Assembly (NCBI GenBank): GCA_963576475.1
Contig: OY754980.1
Location: forward strand, 33,579,431 to 33,643,430
Direction of reading: 5' to 3'
Source: Molanna angustata
Lineage: Eukaryota > Arthropoda > Insecta > Trichoptera > Molannidae
Length of the DNA stretch: 64,000 nucleotides
Below, in pieces: positions 1 through 10,770 of the stretch (position 1 is its first letter; the number at the start of each line of letters is the position of its first letter). The notes below the pieces were generated by a model, which did no database searches, was not told the DNA's origin, and saw only the letters and a list, made by a program, of their open reading frames with translations. The position numbers were made by a program, and so were the translations under genes.

Positions 1-279
1 TTTATATGGCAATTCACCCTATTTAGAGTGCTTTATATGGCAATTCACCCTATTTAGAGTGCTTTATATGGCAATTCACCCTATTTAGAGTGCTTTATAT
101 GGCAATTCACCCTATTTAGAGTGCTTTATATGGCAATTCACCCTATTTAGAGTGCTTTATATGGCAATTCACCCTATTTAGAGTGCTTTATATGGCAATT
201 CACCCTATTTAGAGTGCTTTATATGGCAATTCACCCTATTTAGAGTGCTTTATATGGCAATTCACCCTATTTAGAGTGC
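1..279. repeat. 31-bp tandem repeat, 9 copies
   Basis: Nine head-to-tail copies of a 31-bp unit that begins TTTATATGGCAATTCACCC and ends TTTAGAGTGC; all copies look identical. The array starts at the window edge, so its true length is unknown. A single diverged unit (GGCAATTCACCC...AGAGTGCT) lies at about 22773-22800 next to a probable LINE 3' end, which suggests the unit came from a dispersed repeat. Confidence 0.95.
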
Positions 280-319
280 TATATGCCTTGGATTGATATA
301 TAAATAAACCAGTGGGTTG

Positions 320-385
320 AGGCAGGATTCGAACTCGCGACCATTATATTACTAGACCAGCGCGCTAACCGCTTTGCCATCCAAT
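320..385 (-). mobile_element. tRNA-like head of SINE S2
   Basis: The minus strand reads as a shortened tRNA: GGCAAAGCGGTTAGCGCG resembles an A box, then a stem-loop around CTAGTAAT, then a B-box-like GCGAGTTCGAATCCTGCC. It matches a second copy at 32683-32750. At about 63 nt it is too short to be a working tRNA. Probably a SINE or tRNA-pseudogene fragment. Confidence 0.6.
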
Positions 386-526
386 TCGTCTAATCCCATC
401 TAATTCGTGTGGAAAAATACTTTGGTATACATTTTTGCTACATAAATTCTCAATAAACTTCAAGGTATAAAAGTAAAAAAATAAACAAGTGTATTTATGA
501 GGATGTGTTTGTATGTGTCATAGGAC

Positions 527-950
527 GATAATAATAATAATAAGTCATTTGTATAGCGCCCTTTAATGATTCGAGATCATACCAAGGGCGCTGATAGTTT
601 AATGTTGTGTTGCTCTCTGAAACAAAGCTGTTTAAAATCCTTTAGTGAAAGTGCTCTTGCTTTGAGCACTGCGGACATCTAGAGGCAGTAAATTCCACTT
701 AATAGGACCACTCACACTAAAGCATCGGTCATAGTAAGCCGCATTGTTGACTCTGTCCAACTCCTTTAAGGAATTGTTACTTTGTGATCCAGACGACCTG
801 AGTGTGAGATGCCTCCCAGAGAGATCTCTTCTCTGACACAGCTCTTGTATATATTTTGGTGCCAGGTTGTTCAAAGCATTATAATATACTGTCAAAAAAA
901 TTTTGTAATCAATTCGCTCTGGACACTTCAACCAGTGTAATTCGTTTAGT
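527..950 (-). mobile_element. L2-like LINE, 3' fragment
   Basis: The minus strand encodes the last ~95 residues of a non-LTR reverse transcriptase: YNALNNLAPKYIQELC, then LTLRSSGSQSNNSLKELD, then FSVSGPIKWNLLPLDVRSA. These motifs typify the C-terminal end of L2/CR1-type LINE proteins. After the stop come a short hairpin (AGCGCCCTT...AAGGGCGCT, 553-592) and a TTATTA microsatellite tail at 528-545. It matches the copy at 23846-24190. The 5' part is missing, so this is a dead 5'-truncated insertion. Confidence 0.85.
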
Positions 951-1890
951 AGTGGAGTTATGTGACACGATGTGGGGATATTTGTATTAAAGAATTTAAA
1001 TATTTTTAAAAAATCTCAGTATAATGATTTATTTGGAAAATGTAAAAATATATTTTTAAATATGAACGTTTTACGATGGGTAATTTGTATAAATATTTAT
1101 CCAGAAATATATTCACAAAATTAATGAAATATTTATGTGAAATTTAAAGGAATTAAAAAGAGAATATGAATAAGAATTATTCATCAAAAATAAATAAAAA
1201 TGAAATATAAATTAACATAAGAAGAAAAATCAAATGAAACGCCGAAAAAAATATAAATACAGCATAAAAAATTCATTCCTGTTTGTATAAGAATTCTGAC
1301 CAGACCATTTGGTTCTATTAAGATATCTAACCGCACTGCCTTAGGGATGTTTGAAGGTTTTCAGAGCAAAGATTTAATAATTAAGTACAATTTCATTTAA
1401 TTCAGATAAACAACGACGAACTCCTGCACAAGCAAAATTTTGATATTATCAAGAGTTTGCTTGTGTGTTGAACTGATGAAATGATTCAGAGAAATTTTGT
1501 TATATACCCACACACCATCTCATGTACGGCACCGGCTAAGAATAGTGCATCCACTTTTTCTATTATCATCGTTTTAGGGTTAAATAATATCTTTCATACA
1601 ATAACAATAAAAAGCCTTTGCAATAACAAACAAATTCTTTGCAAAATGAGTTTCATGATTACCATCATCAAACCTTTTACATCATCGATAAACAATCATC
1701 GACGATTTTTTTTTACTTTATGGTATCATTTTGCAATTAATTAAATGAAATAAAAAACATCTTTTTGTACACCTCTACAATTATTATTATCGTTTCGTAT
1801 GGCATATGGTATATTAAGAAAAGAAAAATAGCACTAGGCATGTCAAAAGTAAAAATATATAATATGTTAGGTCACACGCAGGGTGCTCGT
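950..1890. other. AT-rich stretch without a gene
   Basis: No coding signal. A small hairpin (CACAAGCAAA...TTTGCTTGTG) lies near 1428-1468. At 1735-1795 a LINE-type tail (AATTAAATGAAATAAAA followed by TGTACACC and CTACAATTAT) also occurs at 57005-57065 and, in part, near 56485-56505, so it is a dispersed 3' end. Confidence 0.5.
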
Positions 1891-2300
1891 CACAGGTATA
1901 TATCAAAGTCATCAAGCCAGGCAGCAGCCGATGCAGTGACCGTGATATAGTCACTTTCGCCACCATGATATCGTCGTACACTGCATTAGTGGACTATGTG
2001 TTGTACGGTTTGATGAGCAGCACCACAGTCACACTCAGGATTCGGTCTCATACCCCATTTATAGAGAAATTCCCCACATCTGGCATGTTCAGTACGTACT
2101 CTATTAAGAGCACACCAGGTGCGGCGAGGGAATCCGAAACCATCGGGCTGTTGAGTAGGATTCATGCCTCTCCATCTTGCGGGTGCTGAGAGAAGCCAGG
2201 TATGTTCCCACTCTTCATTTCAATTAAACTTGTCAGCAAGTAGTTGTTCACCTGTTTTTACTGATGGCTTCCTAGATTTTAGCCTAAGCGTATCCTGGTG
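1890..2300 (-). mobile_element. Jockey/R1-like LINE, C-terminal remnant
   Basis: Read on the minus strand, this gives the C-terminal end of a LINE ORF2. In order it has RLKSRKPSVKTGEQLLADKF, then APARWRGMNPTQQPDGF, then a cysteine-rich tail with RCGEFLYKWGMRPNPECDCG and QTVQHIVH, and a final AAAWLDDFDIYL before TGA at 1890-1892. The Cys-x-Cys...His...Cys pattern is the zinc-knuckle-like tail common in these proteins. The frame carries in-frame stops (TGA near 2226 and TAA in the VH*CS position), so the copy is dead. The surrounding bases are noticeably richer in G+C than the flanks. Confidence 0.8.
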
Positions 2301-2789
2301 AGGAAGAGAACTTTGTTCTCGTAATGTGTAGAGGAATTTTTATTCAATTGAATAAAAGTGATAACTGTAGTGGTGTAATTAAACCTTTTGACTGAGATCA
2401 AAAGGAACCACCCCAGAAGTTATATCTCTCTAATGAAAAAATAATTATCGAATTCGGATGATATGATAAAGAATTAATTGCAGACGTTTTGAAAAATTTT
2501 GATGTTTTTTCTCGTGATTGTCATGATCAGAACTCGATGAAATGAATATGTGTGATCATCTTTGAAGCACTCTCTTCCTATTGAAAAAAAAAACCATTAA
2601 AATTAGACAATATTGTAAAGAAGCGTATAGCTGAAGTGCAAATTGAAGAGTTTTATGAATTTATCATGTATCCCAGATCATATCTTGACCAAATTGAAAT
2701 GGTACCAATCGGAAGATAGGTACCCCCTTTTTAATGATAAAAGAATAATCGAAATTGGTCAACGTGATATAAAGAAATTCCTAAACATA

Positions 2790-3395
2790 CATAAACGAGT
2801 GGGTTGTGGCCAACGCTAAACTCCTCACTAACAAGTCACTCCATAAAGTAGGTATTCAAATTTTGTATGGAAAATTTTCAGCATTTTCATGAAATGGGTG
2901 TTCAATTATCTTTTTATTTAAATATTGTATTATGAAAACTTGATAATCCTTCAATGCCATTTTATGAATGTGATGAGCTTTTTTACCAATTTAAAAATAA
3001 ATATTTCAAATATCAAGTTTACTGAGCTTGGGGTCACATTGAAATATTTGATAGTTAAAAAAATTGAGAAGCACTATTCAGATATCCTTCAAAGTCTAAT
3101 GGGATCTAAGCGAGTACTAGATATACCTACATATTTTCAAAATTTGAAAATATTCGAATGAGTACTTTAGTCTATAATCTATAAAGTAAAATAAACACGC
3201 CGTACATATTATACATACAGCACATAGCACATAAACTCACAGATATATTGTGATGAAACTTTCAGAATACAATCTCAGCATGATACTAGTTGATAATCTG
3301 CAATAAAAAATACCCTTAAAAATTGCGAAATCATAACTCCACACTGTAGTGTGGAGTTATGATTTCCCCTTGGGTTAGTGAGGAGTAAAAAAGTT
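2790..3395. mobile_element. T1 non-autonomous element, copy 1
   Basis: The left part begins AACGAGTGGGTTGTGGCC and contains ACTCCTCACTAAC (about 2819-2832). The right end has the reverse complement GTTAGTGAGGAGT (about 3375-3387). Most of the length aligns with 12300-13035. No transposase is visible. A perfect 40-bp palindrome with 19-bp arms lies at 3327-3366 and is missing from copy 2. Open frames inside (for example 2925-3161) have no recognisable content. Confidence 0.7.
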
Positions 3396-4390
3396 CACGT
3401 CGAATTAATAGTAGCGTCTAGTCCCAGCTCTTCTTTTCTGCATTCTTAGGTTAGGTTTAAATTTGTGTATAATAATAATAGCGATTCGCGTGGGCGAGTT
3501 GCTTTATAAATTGAATTATAAATTATTATAAATTAAATTTTCATTTTTTATTTAATATTTCGTATTTAATATAAAATTTCATAGCTCATTTGACTCGATA
3601 CTACGAGATCTCAACCAATCAGAGAGCCAACCGGAAACATAATGCGGAATGGTAAATGCGGATTGTAGACGCTAGTGAATTAATAACCTCCTGCGTTCTT
3701 AGAAGTCGGTTTAAAAACAAAAGAAACATACCTACTAGATATAGGTGTAAGTCATGCGTATAATTAAATGAGAGGGATCTGGTTTTAATGAGAAAATAAA
3801 CAAATTACGAAAAATCCTCTACATACTATCCTTACTTTGTAGGTAGGTACTTGTAGTTAATTCGTTTGAAAACAGCTTAGTTTCTTATTAATGGGTGAGT
3901 GTTGGTTGACTGTTGAGTGTAAACCCCTCGCTGAAGGTTTCAATTACAAATGGCGTCCATGAGGATATTTGAATCAGTCAGCCTTTGACAGCTAATATCA
4001 ATTAGCTGAACCTTTACTGGGAAGACAAAGCCATGGAGATATTCAGATTATCCACTCCCGACAATTTGTTATCAATGCATGGTAACAATTTGTGCAGAGT
4101 GATTTCAAATTGTATTTTACTTTTCGAAAACGCGAACAAAAAGACTGATTTAATCAATTGAAGTACATATTACATTCACAGGACTTTTGTTTTGACCTTA
4201 TCAACTGATACATAAATTAGGTATGTATGTAGAAAGACAGTTTTTGCTTTTGTTATGAAATTAAATACATTTTTATTAAAAAATCACGGGGTAATGATTA
4301 ATGTTTAATTTAATAAGTAGGAATATTGACAATAACGGGTATTCAAGTAATTCAAGTAAGAAATAAATAAAATATATTGATATTTAATAT
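3395..4390. other. No gene recognised
   Basis: AT-rich sequence with a few less AT-rich patches (about 3580-3700 and 3900-4100). I see no splice-bounded exon, protein motif or tandem repeat. Confidence 0.4.
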
Positions 4391-5190
4391 CTAAATTGTT
4401 ATTTAAAGATCATATAGAATATGCACTAGAAAAAGCCAATAGACAAATGGGTTTCATTCTTCGTATTTCGAAACCTTTCTCTGTACCATTTACCTTCCAA
4501 TTGTTATACATGGCATATGTCAGATCACACCTTGAGTTCGCTTCCATCATATGGAATCCCCAATATCGAACATACATATATTGATCGTATTGAGAAAGTT
4601 CAAGATAAATTATTCAATTATTTAACATATCGTTTTGGGGAAAACCAATGCAAACTATTCAGTTTAAATAAGCGTAGAAAGGTGTTTGATTTGATATTTT
4701 TATTTAAAATAGTGAATTGCATTGTGGATTCTGCATATCTGTTGGAGAAAATTGCATTTCGTTGCCCTTTACGCAGTACTAGATCGAATGAATTATTTGC
4801 TATTCCTATTTGTAAAACTAATTATGCGCAGAACTCTTTTGTCAGACGTAGTTGTAAATTGTATAATTCTGTCATTAAGTCTGAAATCGATATTCTAAAT
4901 GACGATTTTGCAGCTTTTAAAAGAAAACTTTATAACATTGTGTGAAAAGAATTCTTTTTAACTTATATGTGGATACGTATTAACTGTTAATTGGTTATTT
5001 ATTTTATTATTTATGTTTTTTATTAGGTTATGTTTTATTTCAATCTTGTTTATTCTTCCTCCTGCTACAACTAATGTTCTTTTTCTTCATAAAGTATTTT
5101 ATTGTTAACCATTTATGGAAACTTTGCTGGTTTATATGATTATTATTTTGTACCATTACTATTTATAAATAAAACTGTATGTTTCCTTGA
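4390..5190 (+). mobile_element. Jockey-like LINE, RT C-terminus and 3' end
   Basis: Codes for the C-terminal region of a LINE reverse transcriptase: KDHIEYALEKANRQMGFILR, then LLYMAYVRSHLEFASIIWNP, then RIEKVQDKLFNYLTYRFG, ending KRKLYNIV before the stop at 4945. The motifs Y(V/I)RSHLEFAS.IWNP and RIE.VQ..F are hallmarks of this region in insect LINEs. A frameshift near 4570-4584 splits the frame. About 240 bases of AT-rich 3' untranslated sequence follow. The 5' part and catalytic RT core are absent. Confidence 0.85.
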
Positions 5191-5199
5191 TATATAATT

Positions 5200-5290
5200 T
5201 ATTTACATGTGTACAAAGGCGGGTTTATTGCCATAATGAAATTTCTTCCAACCAACCCCAACAACGTGAAGTCTCTAAAGTTAAATTGGT
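5200..5290 (-). mobile_element. LINE 3'-end fragment (TTATTGCC motif)
   Basis: The segment GGCGGGTTTATTGCC... followed by AATTTCTTCCAACCAACC resembles segments at 6036-6062, 14548-14600, 22722-22755 and 47270-47300. In several of these it lies at the 3' end of a minus-strand LINE. Only this tail is recognisable here. Confidence 0.5.
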
Positions 5291-5639
5291 ACAGTGCTTA
5301 TTCAGTGAGAAATAAATGGAGGAGTAAGAAAAAAAATACCAAAAAAATAATAGAGAGTTAAAAAAAACACTGATCATAGCAATGAGGAAAAGGAAGTTAC
5401 GGGAGGATATAGAAGAACTATTCAGGATCTTTGGGTCGTTATTAATTTTAAGAATATAGATAAATAATGGACATAGTGTTAACGCCTAGCCGATTGGCAC
5501 CACAATTGGCACACGAATAGCGAGCAGGATCGATGGCCGTGGCTTCTCGACGGTCAGGATTTGCGCGTGCGCGTTGCAGCTGCGCAGAGATAAGTAGGTA
5601 CCTCTGTGGAGTCAGCATTGTCTGTGGTCGTTATACAGC

Positions 5640-5930
5640 GGCGCCACAATTTTATTTATTTATCTGACCATATTTATAAGTAGATTACTGTTGCCCAACT
5701 AGGAAATCCTGTTCTAGGGCTATCAGTTTACAATTTATATTGACAATTATATGCATTATGGACCAGGTGATTTTTCCCGTTCCACACTAAATACGTATAC
5801 AATATCAACTTTTTGCAATCACAATCATTACCACAACAAACATATAGGCTCACACAAAACAGATCAACCAGATCCCAATGTCCGCCATAATACCTGTCAT
5901 AAATCCAATCTCTAACGCGATTTTTATTTC
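5640..5930 (-). repeat. Dispersed repeat T8, copy 1
   Basis: The reverse complement matches 33598-33868 over about 260 bases. Shared blocks include GGATTTATGACAGGTA, GAACGGG, CACCTGGT, CATATAATTGTCAATA and AACAGGATTTCCTAGTTGG. A third short piece (GTGTGAGCCCATAT) is at 32195-32210. No coding capacity and no clear terminal inverted repeat; element class unknown. Confidence 0.7.
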
Positions 5931-6084
5931 AGATCCATAGAAAGAGACTAGTTAACTATGTTGGTGTAATTAATATGAATCACATGGTACCCACATCAAA
6001 TCAAATATTTTTTATTAATTTTACTTCATGAATAATGGCGGGTTTATTGACATAAGGCAGTTGGAATAATATAAAATCGTGTAT

Positions 6085-6190
6085 GAGTAGATGCATGGAC
6101 GTGAATGAAGCGAGAAATGTATGTCAAGAGAGAGGGGTCTGGCGTTCGGTTCTTTCTGCCTACCCCAAATAGGGGGAAGGGCGTGATGGT
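6085..6190 (+). mobile_element. RTE-c LINE, extreme 3' fragment
   Basis: Reads MDVNEARNVCQERGVWRSVL then SAYP, the C-terminal signature of the RTE-c family, followed by the family 3' end GGCGTGATGGTATGGTATG. Compare the fuller copy at 54771-55293, whose tail reads MNVDEAVNVCQDRK...SAYP. Only about 35 codons survive. Confidence 0.75.
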
Positions 6191-6290
6191 ATGGTATGGA
6201 ATGTAAGATAAATTTGAAATTCCGTAAGCAGTATTTTTGCACCTTTTTCTTACATTATTCTCAAATAACTCTTGTAAACCAGAGCAGACA
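6190..6290. mobile_element. Half copy of a short fold-back element
   Basis: AATGTAAGATAAATT...TTCTTACATTATTCTCAAAT and AACTCTTGTAA match the fold-back element at 38768-38880. Confidence 0.5.
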
Positions 6291-6299
6291 AATTTCATG

Positions 6300-6780
6300 T
6301 ACAGTTTAAAAAATTAATTCACGTGGTCAGGTGACGTTCTTGTGAGTTGCAGGAAACATTGAAGGGAAATGTATTGATATTTTGTACTGTATAATAGGTA
6401 AGAGAACCCTGGCTCTGAGGTCCAGCGACAATCTACAAAACATTCCCTCCCTTGACAAATCACGGATAGTAAAATCGGCCATTCATGCGCACGCATTCCC
6501 TCCACCTGACCCCACCCTGGGATTTTCCACTCTTCTGACCATAAAAAGATTTTCTCGCAGCCAAAGGCAACTGAAGTTATGGAGATGAAAGCAGCTGAAG
6601 GTTGAATGACTTCACTCTGTGTTGTTGGTACTCCTATATGTGTGCTAAAGAGAGTTATTGGAAATAATAGTCTTTTGAAACAAATATGTAAGAAAATTCT
6701 ACTTAACGTCATAATATTAATGCTGATTTTTAAAAGAATTTTTTTTTGTAGTTGTCATTTGATTTACTTTTGATTTAATT
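6300..6780. other. Less AT-rich stretch, no gene recognised
   Basis: About 6380-6620 has a less AT-rich composition than its surroundings and holds a 132-codon minus-strand open frame (6314-6712). No motif, start context, splice sites or family resemblance supports translation. Confidence 0.35.
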
Positions 6781-7014
6781 TATATTTTTAATAAATAAAA
6801 ATAAAAAAATAAAAACACTTGTTTAAAATTAATTCCACTATTTATTTGAGGACTACAACCTACGACCGGTTTCGTGCTAAGCACATTTTCAAGTAGTAAC
6901 TACTTGAAAATGTGCTTAGCACGAAACCGGTCGTAGGTTGTAGTCCTCAAATAAATAGTGGAATTAATTTTAACCAAGTGTTTTTATTTTTATTTATTAA
7001 AAATATAAATTAAT
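6781..7014. mobile_element. T2 palindromic fold-back element
   Basis: A near-perfect palindrome with arms of about 110 bases, centred near 6898. Arms contain CCTACGACCGGTTTCGTGCT and GCACATTTTCAAGTAGT. Mismatches are confined to a few bases near the outer ends. The arm design (GGTTTCG, then a short spacer, then CATTTTCAA) resembles the palindrome at 46046-46435. No coding capacity. Confidence 0.85.
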
Positions 7015-7189
7015 TTAAATGGAATTCCATCAAGAACTGACGATCAAAAAGTTAAATCTAATTACTTTTGATTTGATTTAATAACATTTCTTATATTATC
7101 CAACTGTCAATTTGTTCAAGAGAATTTTATTCTCTTAACATATCGACAAAGTATCGAGCCAAGATACGCGAGATTTGTATGCAGGGTCT

Positions 7190-7605
7190 ATATTTTTCAC
7201 AGTTTTTCCGATTTTGAAGTCAAAAAACACCAATTTAGAGGCTTCGCAGCATATATGTTCTATATATTGTTTTAATCAGAAGAACATTTGGTGTGTCTGT
7301 GTATCCGTCCCCCTTATAACCTATGATCCGATCAATTTACGATAGTTATAGGTCTACAAAACTTTTATACTCAGAATTTTAAATTTTGATTCAGTCAGGG
7401 GTTATCAACTTTTGAATTTTTACTTTATTTTTCCATATATCTCAAAAACCATATAAGCTAGAACCCTGAAAATTGATATAAATATAGACAAAATATCTTA
7501 AAATATTTATTTATAAGTGTTTGTGTTTATAGTTTGGTAGGTATTCTTTAATTATACAAAATAGAAATCGACAGTTGGATATCATGTGTTACATGCAACT
7601 AGTGT
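7190..7605 (-). mobile_element. T3 element, partial copy
   Basis: Right edge, read on the minus strand, is ACTAGTTGCATGTAACACAT then CCAACTGTCGAT, the T3 terminus. Left edge carries CACCAATTTAGAGGCTTCGC, which matches the far end of the 44504-45370 copy. The AT-rich interior shows no protein. The copy has diverged from the others. Confidence 0.65.
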
Positions 7606-8044
7606 AAAAAAAACTAAAACCAATTAATAACATTTCACAGCATTAATAATAAATTTTAACTGGTGTGCTTACATAATTAAAACTATGAAAAAAAAATATA
7701 TTTATAAGAATTGTGTGTATAAGGTTATGTGTGTGTAATTATGATGGTGTAATGATCACCTCACTGGGAAATCCTGCGCAGAATTGTTAATAAAATCAGT
7801 TTCTTGTTTTATATATACATTTATAAAGAATTTTACATGCTCTAATCTATCAATTTATTTTATTTTATTATGTATGATTATGTTTACAATTCTATATCTA
7901 TTTAATAATAATTTTTTCTGTCAAATTCAATTGCCAATAATATAATAGGTACACTCAAAAAATGTAGTTGTTAAAAATAAATGATTTACTGCTAAACATT
8001 ATATTTCTATGCTGCTAATAATAACCGAGCAACTTTGTTATTAT
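7605..8044. other. No gene recognised
   Basis: Very AT-rich. Only short homopolymer runs are visible. Confidence 0.4.
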
Positions 8045-8987
8045 AGGCCCAGTATTTCAGTCGGCCCTTAGGAGTTTAACTCAAGTTTAACAAAAATATT
8101 GCGTATTTCAGTACCTAATCTTCCCTTAAATACGTCACAAAACGACAAATATTTAACTCAACGTTTCTGGCGGATCGCGTGTCTTAATCTTGAGTTAAGT
8201 ATTGTTTCTAGTCTTTTTCGCCAGGTGGCGTACTAATCGCCGCACGCTTTAATGTTTCATTTCATTTTATACTACAAATAACTATGCATAATAATTATAA
8301 TCATGATTTATTTTTGTTGTTAAAATAAAAAAACTTGATATAGAAGTGGTTCATGTATTTAATATTTATTTTATTTTTTACATAATTATAATGTATTGCA
8401 TGACAACAAACGAAATAAACTGTCAGCCATAATGAAACGTCAGGCACGCAACTTTATTTTTGCGATGTTTTTTCATCCCACTTTTTAAATTGATCCATCC
8501 TGTTTCTATATATGTGTATTCTTAAATTTTCTACATAACACACTATTTTACCATTATCACTTAGTTCCATATCCATCTGTAAAATGTACATACATTTTGC
8601 ATTGTAGTACTACGTACGTAGTACATATTCAATGACATTTTTTCACTACAATGTTTGATTTTAATTAAAAAAAACATCGATCGGTATAAAAAATTGAAAA
8701 AGTAACATGCTGTGAAATGAAACAAATAAAATAATGTGTTGTTATAATAATAAAATAATATTTAGTCACAGCTTCGCGTCACGTATCATTTAAGGTTATT
8801 ACAATTTTGACAGATGCGTTATAGACAATAACCATAGAAAAACGTAAAATATATCTATAGTTGAAGATTACGTAACTGACGTTTCATTTTGCACTGAAAT
8901 ACGCGAATGAAATTTAATCTTCCCTAAACTTTTAACTTGGATTACCAAATCCAACGATTTAAGGGCCAACTGAAATCTCGGGCCATA
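8045..8987. mobile_element. T5 Harbinger-like TIR element
   Basis: The ends are inverted: left GGCCCAGTATTTCAGTCGGC, right (reverse complement) GGCCCGAGATTTCAGTTGGC, both followed by CCTTA. The same 3 bases, ATA, flank the element, fitting the 3-bp target duplication of the PIF/Harbinger superfamily, although that group prefers TWA. Length is about 943 bases. A short minus-strand frame lies inside at 8454-8576. Confidence 0.65.
8454..8576 (-). pseudogene. Possible last exon inside a T5 element
   Basis: A 40-codon open frame that starts MDMELSDNGKIVCYVENL and ends FKKWDEKTSQK before TAA. It sits directly behind a good 3' splice acceptor on the minus strand (ACATTTTACAG). It could be the terminal exon of an accessory DNA-binding protein of a Harbinger-type transposon whose other exons were deleted. 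That is inference; I recognise no domain in the 40 residues. Confidence 0.25.
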
Positions 8988-9211
8988 GTACCTGCAAAGT
9001 TCGTTGCTAAAAATTGCCAAGTAATTAATCTGCTAATTTTAACCCAGCAGCTTTGTTATTATTCATTCTTCCTTTTGAAAAACGGAAAATACTAATTGGT
9101 AATCAAGCTTTAACATCAAAATATATAAACATCTTTACATTACATCTCAAATGTAAATATTAGCAAATCAACACACGATCATTTTTCAGTGAAACATGTC
9201 TAATTTGAGGA

Positions 9212-9434
9212 GTATTATTTATTTATTTAATATTGCTTCTCGGGCAACTAACAGGTACTATGTTAAATATTAACTTAACACGCACCCAATAACAAGTTGC
9301 CACATTCTGGAGACTTACGATATTAATCGTCTCACAGATCCAGACTGAAAACACAATTAAAAACTGTGTCTCCACCGGGAATCGACCTTTGGCTCAGCAG
9401 TCAGAGTTCTAACCAACTGAGCCACGAAGGCCGA
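9212..9434 (-). mobile_element. SINE S1, near full length
   Basis: tRNA-derived SINE. On the minus strand the head reads GCCTTCGTGGCTCAGTTGG (A box) and then GGTCGATTCCC (B box). The body includes TTTTCAGTCTGGATCTGTGA, GTGGCAACTTGTTATTGGG and GTACCTGTTAGTTGCCCGAG. It ends in an AATAAATAAATAAT tail at 9212-9230. It aligns end to end with 57485-57690. Transcription would be by RNA polymerase III from the internal boxes. Confidence 0.85.
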
Positions 9435-9520
9435 CAATTATACTTTATTTAATATTTTTTTTAATGTGACATATAATATTTGGCGAGAATTATACTTTAT
9501 TTAATATTTTTTTTAAATGT
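9435..9520. repeat. Direct repeat of about 34 bp
   Basis: AATTATACTTTATTTAATAT followed by a T run occurs twice, at about 9437-9463 and 9489-9515, beside the SINE head. Confidence 0.7.
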
Positions 9521-9624
9521 ATCTTGTCAAATTTGAGAAATATTAATATTTTTATGTATGAAACGTCAAATTTGACAGATGTCGAATACAAAATGTCCGT
9601 ATCGGTACCTGTTACTGGGTTAAA

Positions 9625-10690
9625 TTTATACAAGTACATTGCTATTGGCAACCAACTTCATTTTAACAGTATTAAATTTTCAGATATTAACCAAGTGCAA
9701 CTTTACTATTTTTAATCATGTATAGGTTAATAACTACCAATATGACTTTTTACATTGCTATTGGTAACCAACTTACATTTTAACAGTGTTCAATTGTTAG
9801 ATAATAGCCAAGTGCAACTTTGTTATTTATATTCATATATTGGTTAATAACTACCAATATGACTTTTTACATTGCTATTGGTAACCAACTTACATTTTAA
9901 CAGTGTTCAATTGTTAGATAATAGCCAAGTGCAACTTTGTTATTTATATTCATATATTGGTTAATAACTACCAATATGACTTTTTACATTGCTATTGGTA
10001 ACCAACTTACATTTTAACAGTGTTCAATTGTTAGATAATAGCCAAGTGCAACTTTGTTATTTATATTCATATATTGGTTAATAACTACCAATATGACTTT
10101 TTACATTGCTATTGGTAACCAACTTACATTTTAACAGTGTTCAATTGTTAGATAATAGCCAAGTGCAACTTTGTTATTTATATTCATATATTGGTTAATA
10201 ACTACCAATATGACTTTTTACATTGCTATTGGTAACCAACTTACATTTTAACAGTGTTCAATTGTTAGATAATAGCCAAGTGCAACTTTGTTATTTATAT
10301 TCATATATTGGTTAATAACTACCAATATGACTTTTTACATTGCTATTGGTAACCAACTTACATTTTAACAGTGTTCAATTGTTAGATAATAGCCAAGTGC
10401 AACTTTGTTATTTATATTCATATATTGGTTAATAACTACCAATATGACTTTTTACATTGCTATTGGTAACCAACTTACATTTTAACAGTGTTCAATTGTT
10501 AGATAATAGCCAAGTGCAACTTTGTTATTTATATTCATATATTGGTTAATAACTACCAATATGACTTTTTACATTGCTATTGGTAACCAACTTACATTTT
10601 AACAGTGTTCAATTGTTAGATAATAGCCAAGTGCAACTTTGTTATTTATATTCATATATTGGTTAATAACTACCAATATGACTTCAACCG
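9625..10690. repeat. 117-bp satellite, 8 identical copies plus one old copy
   Basis: Unit starts fall at 9744, 9861, 9978, 10095, 10212, 10329, 10446 and 10563, each exactly 117 bases apart, and the units read identically. A diverged ninth unit precedes them (about 9625-9743), and the array breaks inside the next unit at 10685. The unit includes TTGCTATTGGTAACCAACTT and AGCCAAGTGCAACTTTG. The related phrase AACTTTGTTATTAT occurs in the flanks at 8030-8045 and 9050-9062. Confidence 0.95.
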
Positions 10691-10770
10691 AGCCAAAAAG
10701 GTACTTTGCTAACTTTAGATTTTTTCAGAAACTTTTTATAGCTTAGCACAGTGTAACTTCTATTTTTATA

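Noticed and set aside
1965..2189. Plus-strand frame of 74 codons
   Set aside because: Antisense of the LINE C-terminal remnant at 1890-2300.
6314..6712. 132-codon minus-strand open frame in a less AT-rich patch
   Set aside because: No recognisable domain, no splice or promoter context, and an opposing open frame overlaps it; length alone is weak evidence.
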